Source: Bilabrum cf. latius (Eukaryota; Bigyra: Bicosoecida; Bigyra; Bicosoecida). From it: DNA of 64,000 nucleotides. Location of the stretch: the NCBI GenBank assembly GCA_965178125.1, contig OZ237769.1, forward strand, positions 186,001 through 250,000. The letters are read 5' to 3'. The notes beneath the pieces were generated by a model. That model was not told the origin of the DNA and searched no databases. It was given only the letters and a program-made list of their open reading frames with translations. Position 1 is the first letter of the stretch. Every line of letters begins with the position of its first letter. Both the position numbers and the translations under genes were made by a program. Of the stretch, positions 54,395-64,000 are shown piece by piece.

Positions 54395-55932
54395 ATTCAA
54401 AACAAGCAACTCGTTTGGCTTAGTGACTGTTTATCTGCATGGATGGGCTCGAACGGTAGAAAATGGAGCTGGAACCGGTGGCATAAATTATCATTTCGCC
54501 TTTTCAAGCGCTTGTTTGAGGATACTGTAGTACTAATATACCAAACTCACCGCAATACGTAACAATTTTGTTTCTGGTGCTTTATAGCAGGAATGATCCG
54601 AAGTCGGAGCGTAGTAGGCCTATTGCATCCGCCAATCTCCAGATCCGCTAAGTGCTCGCAACAATGATCCGATGGTGTCTGTGGTGGCTTGGTGACCAGA
54701 TGGAAATATGGCCTAAATCTAGAGTACGGTTGACTCGCTATGTATGATTTTAAGGCCTATTCCATTTGTCAGCCACCCCACGAAGAAACCGACCCTTCCC
54801 TGGCCTGCTTGCTTGCTCACATCACGGCTGTTGATTCTCGTGAGGACTCACCTACGCCGGCTACCCAGGTATGCCTGAGACTACTTGAAGGCCGCCAGTC
54901 ACGGCCATGCAGTGTAGGACAGGGTGCAACGGGGCCGCAGCTTCGAGTCGAAGCGCACTAATTGCTCCTTGCAACAAACAAGGGGGAAAGGGGTAGCCAA
55001 GGCTCGTGGTAGCACTACACTACTCCACTGGTAGCACCAGCCTACACGATGCCCACGTCGCCAATGGCTGGCACTGGCATGCCTCATATGACCATGGGGC
55101 AGCATGGTGCGCAAATCATAGCTATAAGCTGCATGGATTTCCGCAGGCGCAATGCTATCCAGGTTGGAGGGGCCTGCAGCATATGCCCAAGCCGCCAGAG
55201 GCCAGACGCAGCTGGAAACAACAGCAAGGCTGTACGACTTACCGCATCGGATCCCGGATATTTAGACCTTATCTCGTTTTCCCAACAAATGTGTTCCTTC
55301 ACCACCTTTCGTATTCCGCTGAAATATGGCTTCCATCCACATCCATGGATCTGAACATGCCACAGAAATTGTCGTCATTGGACCACCAGACAGCCTTTGC
55401 CCCGCTTCGTCTTCCTGCGCTTTCTTGGCTGACTCGTTGCATATTTGCCGACAATGTTTATGGTCACAACTGCTATGCGCGCTTGATAGATGACACACTA
55501 TAGTCAATTTCTACTGAGTAGTCGAGCTATCGCACGACAAAGTTGCCGGCTTTGCCCACACGTGTGTACCCCTACCGGTTCCAGTTCCGGCATTGTGGCT
55601 CAGGGCAATTACCCAGGCGTCCACAAACGGCCCAGCTCAGGCGGAATCGTTGAGAGTCCATCAATTGTATTCCAGTCAGGGAAAGCTGTGTAACTTGCCG
55701 CTCGTTAGGCCTAGTAAAGTGCGACTTTCGCTCCGATACGCTAGCAGTAGGTTAGATCATATCACAATGCATCCATGATAGAGCAAGAAGGGCTTGTGCA
55801 GTGTAGACATCAGTTCGATCACGAACTGTTCTTGATCCGGATTTTGCACGTACAGCTTCCAGTAACGTATTAAACGCACCATCTGAACAACAGGAAGCCG
55901 AGCAACAACAATAGCAACAGCAACAGCCAGCA
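54395..55932. other. Unit spacer upstream of gene D with B-type relic
   Basis: Contains the empty retrotransposon target site (around 54665-54700), the B-type relic (55290-55470, MWMEAIFQRNTKGGEG on the minus strand) and the conserved B-type upstream segment (55510-55640). No intact gene. Confidence 0.6.
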
Positions 55933-56441
55933 TCACTTCCCGCCATCCCTTCTCCGCTGCTTCCTTGGCCTCTCATCCTCCTCACTCCCATCACCATCCC
56001 TCTCTTTATCCCGACCCCCAGCCTAGCGGCTGCGCACTCGGCCCAGACCCGTCTCACTCCCTGCTGTCCCCCCAACACACAGATCCCCCCGAATCATCGC
56101 AGCTTCCTATCCTTGCCCAACTCCCTGTGCCCCACTCCATGCCTGCCCCACTTCGGCTGACTGCCCCCACCCGCGGTCGGCATCATCGCCCTGGCCTACC
56201 CCTGCCCCATCGTGCATGATTGCATTAGATGAAGCAGCACCTGCTGACTGCCCCCACCCGCGGTCGGCATCATCGCCATGGCCTACACCTGCCGCATCGT
56301 GCATGATTGCATCAGATGAAGCAGCACCGGCTGACTGCCCCCACCCGCGGTCGGCATCATAGCCCTGGCCTACCCTTGCCCCATCGTGCATGATTGCATT
56401 AGATGAAGCAGCACCTGCACCTGATTCATTCATATCATGTG

Positions 56442-56501
<60 letters not shown>

Positions 56502-58296
56502 ATTGCTGCTGCTGCTGCTATTGCTGCTGCTGCTGCTATTGCTGCTGCTGTTCCTGTGGCATCGGGGCACTCTCAGGCCCAAACTGTTCCTCGTCCGCTT
56601 GACCTGCCACAAGCACGCCATAAGAGTCAGCAGATCCGACCGAACCAGACTCCCAACAACGTCCCCTCAGCGAGCCAGGCAGCGACACACCATCTACATC
56701 CGTGCCAGACAAAGACCCGAGCTGGCTGCCGGCATCCTCACTCGTCACACTCCTACCACTTCTCATCCTGTGGTCATGCATCCGGAGCCATTGCCCAGTC
56801 AGCCCCGAGTCCATGCTCCCCGCCACTGACCCGCCATCACGCGCCTCCCCTTCCCGTCCAGCGCTTGCCATGGCCTCCAGCTGTCTGCGCACGTCCGCGG
56901 CATCGGAGGCGCGCAATTGGGCTAGGCCGGTGCCAGCCAGGTGGTTCGTCAGGGGTGCAAGGCGTGCTGCTGGCTGTCGCCTCGATCTGCTCCTGCCCTG
57001 CTCCAGCAACTGCTGCTGTGGCTGTGATGCTTGGGGCTAATCGACCCCACCATTAAGCCTTCCGGTCATCCTGCTCACTGGATCGTGCGACGACTGAAGG
57101 CCTCCCGGACCGCCCAGACCCCCTATGCCTAGAGCACTCTCTCCATTTCTTAGGATTCGCCGGGCCATGTGCCCCACGCTACTCTCCGACATACCGCTTC
57201 CAACGCTATTTGGAGTGTCTTCACCGCCATCACCACCCCCACCGTCTACATTTTGGCCGCTCATCTGAAGCGGGTCTGTGCGGATGCCTGCAGAGTCCAA
57301 GGAGGAGACGGCCTGAGGGTTGCGGATGGAAAGGGGGGACACAGCCACACCCGTCCTAAGGGTTGTTCCTCGACTTGTTCCCTGGACAGGAAGCTGATCC
57401 CCACTTGTAGGCTATTGTGCAGCTGCCCTCCGTCGTACCCTACTGACCCTACTGACCCTACTGACCCTCATGGATCGTCCTGGGCCTGCTCGGCCTCCCT
57501 GCTGCCTCATGAGCCGCTGCTCCATCGGCAGCTCCTCCTCCTCCTCATCCTCCTCCTCCTCATCCTAGTGCGCATGTCCGTGCGCATCCTCGCCCATGGG
57601 AGTCCCTTGGGTGCCCGTGGAGCTCCCGCCCATGCTGATCTCACCCTGTGGCTGGCCCGGCTCTTCGCTCCGCCCCTGCTGCTGCCCCTGCCCCTGCTCC
57701 TGCCTCCTCCGTGGGCTCCCCGCGACTCGCACCGTCGCAGCGCCAGCGGCATGGTCAGCAGCCGAGTGTGCTGTCGCTGCTGCTGCTTGCCCATCCGGCT
57801 GAGAACCTGCCTGCATCGTTGCGACTGCTGCCTCCAATGCTCTGGGCGTCGGTCTCAAGATCTCGGGCATCTGGGATGGATCTCCGGTGAGGATGGCCTC
57901 GCCCAACCATTTGGTAAATTGGCTCTTGGTTGATGAGATCCTCGCCATGATCTAAGCAGCTAGTGGGGCAAACCATGGCTTCTTGTTGATATTGCTCCTG
58001 TTTAGAGCCTTCTGCCTGGATGCCAGGTCCCTCTTGGCCGTCTATTGAGCCTCAATTAACTCGGTCGATCCGGGCTAGAATCGTCGAGCCGCTGCGATCA
58101 TCCTGAGGGCAATCGGTTTCAAACTTGTGATGTAATCTTGTCCTGTATGATTCGCACCTTCAATGGTCGAAAGCCACGTTTGCAGGTGACCTGGCCGCTC
58201 TGGTACAGGAACCCTTGGTCCTATCATGCTGCCGCTGGAACGACCAGAAGCAGGAGCGCCATGATCGGGCGAATCGCCAGGACGTCGCGGATTCAT
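55933..58296 (-). CDS. Family gene E (C-type, tandem copy)
   Basis: 787 residues, ATG at 58296, TGA at 55933. It is nearly identical to D over the N-terminal half. Its Gln tract (56440-56552) mixes CAG, CAA and three TAG codons, and it has three 31-residue repeats. The stretch around 56870-56990 matches gene C better than D or F, so the copy is mosaic. Confidence 0.75.
56440..56552. repeat. CAG/CAA/TAG polyglutamine tract of gene E
   Basis: CTG run on the plus strand with three CTATTG interruptions, that is CAA-TAG pairs in the minus-strand coding frame. Seven codons longer than in F. Confidence 0.9.
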
Positions 58297-59834
58297 ATTC
58301 AAAACAAGCAACTCGTTTGGCTTAGTGACTGTTTATCTGCATGGATGGGCTCGAACGGTAGAAAATGGAGCTGGAACCGGTGGCATAAATTATCATTTCG
58401 CCTTTTCAAGCGCTTGTTTGAGGATACTGTAGTACTAATATACCAAACTCACCGCAATACGTAACAATTTTGTTTCTGGTGCTTTATAGCAGGAATGATC
58501 CGAAGTCGGAGCGTAGTAGGCCTATTGCATCCGCCAATCTCCAGATCCGCTAAGTGCTCGCAACAATGATCCGATGGTGTCTGTGGTGGCTTGGTGACCA
58601 GATGGAAATATGGCCTAAATCTAGAGTACGGTTGACTCGCTATGTATGATTTTAAGGCCTATTCCATTTGTCAGCCACCCCACGAAGAAACCGACCCTTC
58701 CCTGGCCTGCTTGCTTGCTCACATCACGGCTGTTGATTCTCGTGAGGACTCACCTACGCCGGCTACCCAGGTATGCCTGAGACTACTTGAAGGCCGCCAG
58801 TCACGGCCATGCAGTGTAGGACAGGGTGCAACGGGGCCGCAGCTTCGAGTCGAAGCGCACTAATTGCTCCTTGCAACAAACAAGGGGGAAAGGGGTAGCC
58901 AAGGCTCGTGGTAGCACTACACTACTCCACTGGTAGCACCAGCCTACACGATGCCCACGTCGCCAATGGCTGGCACTGGCATGCCTCATATGACCATGGG
59001 GCAGCATGGTGCGCAAATCATAGCTATAAGCTGCATGGATTTCCGCAGGCGCAATGCTATCCAGGTTGGAGGGGCCTGCAGCATATGCCCAAGCCGCCAG
59101 AGGCCAGACGCAGCTGGAAACAACAGCAAGGCTGTACGACTTACCGCATCGGATCCCGGATATTTAGACCTTATCTCGTTTTCCCAACAAATGTGTTCCT
59201 TCACCACCTTTCGTATTCCGCTGAAATATGGCTTCCATCCACATCCATGGATCTGAACATGCCACAGAAATTGTCGTCATTGGACCACCAGACAGCCTTT
59301 GCCCCGCTTCGTCTTCCTGCGCTTTCTTGGCTGACTCGTTGCATATTTGCCGACAATGTTTATGGTCACAACTGCTATGCGCGCTTGATAGATGACACAC
59401 TATAGTCAATTTCTACTGAGTAGTCGAGCTATCGCACGACAAAGTTGCCGGCTTTGCCCACACGTGTGTACCCCTACCGGTTCCAGTTCCGGCATTGTGG
59501 CTCAGGGCAATTACCCAGGCGTCCACAAACGGCCCAGCTCAGGCGGAATCGTTGAGAGTCCATCAATTGTATTCCAGTCAGGGAAAGCTGTGTAACTTGC
59601 CGCTCGTTAGGCCTAGTAAAGTGCGACTTTCGCTCCGATACGCTAGCAGTAGGTTAGATCATATCACAATGCATCCATGATAGAGCAAGAAGGGCTTGTG
59701 CAGTGTAGACATCAGTTCGATCACGAACTGTTCTTGATCCGGATTTTGCACGTACAGCTTCCAGTAACGTATTAAACGCACCATCTGAACAACAGGAAGC
59801 CGAGCAACAACAATAGCAACAGCAACAGCCAGCA
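58297..59834. other. Unit spacer upstream of gene E with B-type relic
   Basis: Virtually identical to 54395-55932, including the empty insertion site, the relic and the conserved upstream segment. Confidence 0.6.
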
Positions 59835-60343
59835 TCACTTCCCGCCATCCCTTCTCCGCTGCTTCCTTGGCCTCTCATCCTCCTCACTCCCATCACCATC
59901 CCTCTCTTTATCCCGACCCCCAGCCTAGCGGCTGCGCACTCGGCCCAGACCCGTCTCACTCCCTGCTGTCCCCCCAACACACAGATCCCCCCGAATCATC
60001 GCAGCTTCCTATCCTTGCCCAACTCCCTGTGCCCCACTCCATGCCTGCCCCACTTCGGCTGACTGCCCCCACCCGCGGTCGGCATCATCGCCCTGGCCTA
60101 CCCCTGCCCCATCGTGCATGATTGCATTAGATGAAGCAGCACCTGCTGACTGCCCCCACCCGCGGTCGGCATCATCGCCATGGCCTACACCTGCCGCATC
60201 GTGCATGATTGCATCAGATGAAGCAGCACCGGCTGACTGCCCCCACCCGCGGTCGGCATCATAGCCCTGGCCTACCCTTGCCCCATCGTGCATGATTGCA
60301 TTAGATGAAGCAGCACCTGCACCTGATTCATTCATATCATGTG

Positions 60344-60382
<39 letters not shown>

Positions 60383-62177
60383 ATTGCTGCTGCTGCTGCT
60401 ATTGCTGCTGCTGCTGCTATTGCTGCTGCTGTTCCTGTGGCATCGGGGCACTCTCAGGCCCAAACTGTTCCTCGTCCGCTTGACCTGCCACAAGCACGCC
60501 ATAAGAGTCAGCAGATCCGACCGAACCAGACTCCCAACAACGTCCCCTCAGCGAGCCAGGCAGCGACACACCATCTACATCCGTGCCAGACAAAGACCCG
60601 AGCTGGCTGCCGGCATCCTCACTCGTCACACTCCTACCACTTCTCATCCTGTGGTCATGCATCCGGAGCCATTGCCCAGTCAGCCCCGAGTCCATGCTCC
60701 CCGCCACTGACCCGCCATCACGCGCCTCCCCTTCCCGTCCAGCGCTTGCCAAGGCCTCGAGCTGTCTGCGCACGTCGGCGGCATCGGAGGCGCGCAATTG
60801 GGCTAGGCCGGTGCCAGCCAGATGGTTCGTTAGCGGTGCAAGGCGCGATGCTGGCTTCCGCCTCGGCCTGCTCCTGCCCTGCTCCAGCAACTGCTGCTGT
60901 GGCTGTGATGCTTGGGGCTAATCGACCCCACCATTAAGCCTTCCGGTCATCCTGCTCACTGGATCGTGCGACGACTGAAGGCCTCCCGGACCGCCCAGAC
61001 CCCCTATGCCTAGAGCACTCTCTCCATTTCTTAGGATTCGCCGGGCCATGTGCCCCACGCTACTCTCCGACATACCGCTTCCAACGCTATTTGGAGTGTC
61101 TTTACCGCCATCACCACCCCCACCGTCTACATTTTGGCCGCTCATCTGAAGCGGGTCTGTGCGGATGCCTGCAGAGTCCAAGGAGGAGACGGCCTGAGGG
61201 TTGCGGATGGAAAGGGGGGACACAGCCACACCCGTCCTAAGGGTTGTTCCTCGACTTGTTCCCTGGACAGGAAGCTGATCCCCACTTGTAGGCTATTGTG
61301 CAGCTGCCCTCCGTCGTACCCTACTGACCCTACTGACCCTACTGACCCTCATGGATCGTCCTGGGCCTGCTCGGCCTCCCTGCTGCCTCATGAGCCGCTG
61401 CTCCATCGGCAGCTCCTCCTCCTCCTCATCCTCCTCCTCCTCATCCTAGTGCGCATGTCCGTGCGCATCCTCGCCCATGGGAGTCCCTTGGGTGCCCGTG
61501 GAGCTCCCGCCCATGCTGATCTCACCCTGTGGCTGGCCCGGCTCTTCGCTCCGCCCCTGCTGCTGCCCCTGCCCCTGCTCCTGCCTCCTCCGTGGGCTCC
61601 CCGCGACTCGCACCGTCGCAGCGCCAGCGGCATGGTCAGCAGCCGAGTGTGCTGTCGCTGCTGCTGCTTGCCCATCCGGCTGAGAACCTGCCTGCATCGT
61701 TGCGACTGCTGCCTCCAATGCTCTGGGCGTCGGTCTCAAGATCTCGGGCATCTGGGATGGATCTCCGGTGAGGATGGCCTCGCCCAACCATTTGGTAAAT
61801 TGGCTCTTGGTTGATGAGATCCTCGCCATGATCTAAGCAGCTAGTGGGGCAAACCATGGCTTCTTGTTGATATTGCTCCTGTTTAGAGCCTTCTGCCTGG
61901 ATGCCAGGTCCCTCTTGGCCGTCTATTGAGCCTCAATTAACTCGGTCGATCCGGGCTAGAATCGTCGAGCCGCTGCGATCATCCTGAGGGCAATCGGTTT
62001 CAAACTTGTGATGTAATCTTGTCCTGTATGATTCGCACCTTCAATGGTCGAAAGCCACGTTTGCAGGTGACCTGGCCGCTCTGGTACAGGAACCCTTGGT
62101 CCTATCATGCTGCCGCTGGAACGACCAGAAGCAGGAGCGCCATGATCGGGCGAATCGCCAGGACGTCGCGGATTCAT
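59835..62177 (-). CDS. Family gene F (C-type, tandem copy)
   Basis: 780 residues, ATG at 62177, TGA at 59835. The 3' half equals E apart from a Gln tract shorter by seven codons. From about 60750 onward it carries D-type variants (for example LEALASAGREG and PRRKPASRLAP). In-frame TAGs as in E. Confidence 0.75.
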
Positions 62178-63715
62178 ATTCAAAACAAGCAACTCGTTTG
62201 GCTTAGTGACTGTTTATCTGCATGGATGGGCTCGAACGGTAGAAAATGGAGCTGGAACCGGTGGCATAAATTATCATTTCGCCTTTTCAAGCGCTTGTTT
62301 GAGGATACTGTAGTACTAATATACCAAACTCACCGCAATACGTAACAATTTTGTTTCTGGTGCTTTATAGCAGGAATGATCCGAAGTCGGAGCGTAGTAG
62401 GCCTATTGCATCCGCCAATCTCCAGATCCGCTAAGTGCTCGCAACAATGATCCGATGGTGTCTGTGGTGGCTTGGTGACCAGATGGAAATATGGCCTAAA
62501 TCTAGAGTACGGTTGACTCGCTATGTATGATTTTAAGGCCTATTCCATTTGTCAGCCACCCCACGAAGAAACCGACCCTTCCCTGGCCTGCTTGCTTGCT
62601 CACATCACGGCTGTTGATTCTCGTGAGGACTCACCTACGCCGGCTACCCAGGTATGCCTGAGACTACTTGAAGGCCGCCAGTCACGGCCATGCAGTGTAG
62701 GACAGGGTGCAACGGGGCCGCAGCTTCGAGTCGAAGCGCACTAATTGCTCCTTGCAACAAACAAGGGGGAAAGGGGTAGCCAAGGCTCGTGGTAGCACTA
62801 CACTACTCCACTGGTAGCACCAGCCTACACGATGCCCACGTCGCCAATGGCTGGCACTGGCATGCCTCATATGACCATGGGGCAGCATGGTGCGCAAATC
62901 ATAGCTATAAGCTGCATGGATTTCCGCAGGCGCAATGCTATCCAGGTTGGAGGGGCCTGCAGCATATGCCCAAGCCGCCAGAGGCCAGACGCAGCTGGAA
63001 ACAACAGCAAGGCTGTACGACTTACCGCATCGGATCCCGGATATTTAGACCTTATCTCGTTTTCCCAACAAATGTGTTCCTTCACCACCTTTCGTATTCC
63101 GCTGAAATATGGCTTCCATCCACATCCATGGATCTGAACATGCCACAGAAATTGTCGTCATTGGACCACCAGACAGCCTTTGCCCCGCTTCGTCTTCCTG
63201 CGCTTTCTTGGCTGACTCGTTGCATATTTGCCGACAATGTTTATGGTCACAACTGCTATGCGCGCTTGATAGATGACACACTATAGTCAATTTCTACTGA
63301 GTAGTCGAGCTATCGCACGACAAAGTTGCCGGCTTTGCCCACACGTGTGTACCCCTACCGGTTCCAGTTCCGGCATTGTGGCTCAGGGCAATTACCCAGG
63401 CGTCCACAAACGGCCCAGCTCAGGCGGAATCGTTGAGAGTCCATCAATTGTATTCCAGTCAGGGAAAGCTGTGTAACTTGCCGCTCGTTAGGCCTAGTAA
63501 AGTGCGACTTTCGCTCCGATACGCTAGCAGTAGGTTAGATCATATCACAATGCATCCATGATAGAGCAAGAAGGGCTTGTGCAGTGTAGACATCAGTTCG
63601 ATCACGAACTGTTCTTGATCCGGATTTTGCACGTACAGCTTCCAGTAACGTATTAAACGCACCATCTGAACAACAGGAAGCCGAGCAACAACAATAGCAA
63701 CAGCAACAGCCAGCA
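62178..63715. other. Unit spacer upstream of gene F with B-type relic
   Basis: Third near-identical copy of the unit spacer; nothing new. Confidence 0.6.
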
Positions 63716-64000
63716 TCACTTCCCGCCATCCCTTCTCCGCTGCTTCCTTGGCCTCTCATCCTCCTCACTCCCATCACCATCCCTCTCTTTATCCCGACCC
63801 CCAGCCTAGCGGCTGCGCACTCGGCCCAGACCCGTCTCACTCCCTGCTGTCCCCCCAACACACAGATCCCCCCGAATCATCGCAGCTTCCTATCCTTGCC
63901 CAACTCCCTGTGCCCCACTCCATGCCTGCCCCACTTCGGCTGACTGCCCCCACCCGCGGTCGGCATCATCGCCCTGGCCTACCCCTGCCCCATCGTGCAT
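63716..64000 (-). CDS. Family gene G (C-type, tandem copy), 3' end only
   Basis: TGA at 63716, identical to the E and F 3' ends (basic PRKQRRRDGGK end); truncated by the right window edge, so start and length are unknown. Confidence 0.7.

Larger units (their letters stand above)
53130..64000. repeat. Tandem array of about 3.9-kb units, running off the window
   Basis: The D, E and F gene starts are 3902 and 3881 bp apart; the E, F and G stops are also 3902 and 3881 bp apart. The 21-bp difference is a contraction of the CTG tract (seven codons). Over the spacer and 5' half, units differ by only scattered single bases. Each unit holds one intact C-type gene plus a decayed B-type start. The array continues beyond 64000. 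Confidence 0.93.

Noticed and set aside
51700-63290. Short plus-strand frames repeated in each unit spacer (for example MYDFKAYSICQPPHEETD)
   Set aside because: Identical across units only because the DNA is duplicated; no conserved start context, domain or coding signal, and the diverged copy at 51124 is not preserved in frame.
1-64000. Selenocysteine or ordinary stop-codon readthrough as the explanation for in-frame TAG
   Set aside because: TAG is not a selenocysteine codon, the number and spread of sites over most genes is too high, and Gln-specific contexts recur.
1-64000. UAG as Leu or Tyr
   Set aside because: A few positions (the beta-helix signal peptide and the PABPN1-like RNP1) could tolerate these, but the PDCD2/TSR4 sites, RCC1 GQLG, polyQ tracts and the A/B paralogue column all favour Gln.
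1-64000. CRISPR arrays, bacterial operons, ribosome-binding sites
   Set aside because: The repeats are coding or tandem-gene repeats without spacers, and gene structure is eukaryotic with introns.

Overview
This is a eukaryotic nuclear window. It has GT-AG introns of about 150-350 nt, core eukaryotic genes (ABCE1, eEF1B-gamma, ERH, ASCC1, PDCD2/TSR4, an OTUD6-type deubiquitinase, PABPN1-like, a tepsin-like ENTH protein, a MAK/MOK-type kinase), GC-rich genes with low-complexity tails, a non-LTR retrotransposon and a young tandem gene array. The MAK-type kinase suggests, but does not prove, a flagellated protist or alga. I cannot place the lineage more precisely.

The main result is that TAG is not a stop codon here. 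At least 14 genes, and the retrotransposon, read straight through in-frame TAG codons. The best-informed positions indicate glutamine: TAG lies inside CAG/CAA polyglutamine tracts at three independent loci, at two near-invariant Gln positions of the PDCD2/TSR4 family, at the Gln of an RCC1 GQLG motif, and opposite a CAG-encoded Gln in a neighbouring paralogue. TGA ends nearly all genes, TAA ends three, and I found no in-frame sense TAA. The inferred code is UAG=Gln with UAA and UGA as stops. Standard-code gene calling would break most genes in this window.

Layout. 1-1.2 kb: minus-strand LRR protein running off the left edge. 1.2-3.4 kb: no gene I can defend. 3.4-6.5 kb: secreted beta-helix protein and PABPN1-like protein, both minus. 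6.7-9.1 kb: ABCE1. 10.05-15.4 kb: tepsin-like gene and MAK-type kinase, both plus. 15.5-20.6 kb: PDCD2/TSR4, OTUD6-like and ERH, all minus. 21-24 kb: PH-RCC1 protein. 24.3-25.9 kb: Cys-rich, probably GPI-anchored protein. 26.9-29.2 kb: an unidentified minus gene overlapping the 5' end of eEF1B-gamma. 29.4-31.4 kb: ASCC1. 31.6-33.3 kb: a secreted Cys-rich protein and a small membrane protein.

33.4-64 kb belongs to an expanded, apparently undescribed gene family, all on the minus strand. It includes three intact diverged members (A, B, C), then a tandem array of about 3.9-kb units (D, E, F and a partial G). Members share a conserved N-terminal module and a basic C-terminus around variable low-complexity sequence. 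An 8.15-kb retrotransposon (TM segments, RGG box, polyQ, OTU-like region, AP-type endonuclease, RT) is inserted upstream of gene C. The unoccupied target site is still visible in each tandem unit.

An 11-mer, TGTGACGAGTG, recurs 16 times exactly across unrelated genes and spacers, usually in sense orientation as Val-Thr-Ser codons. I know of no explanation for it.
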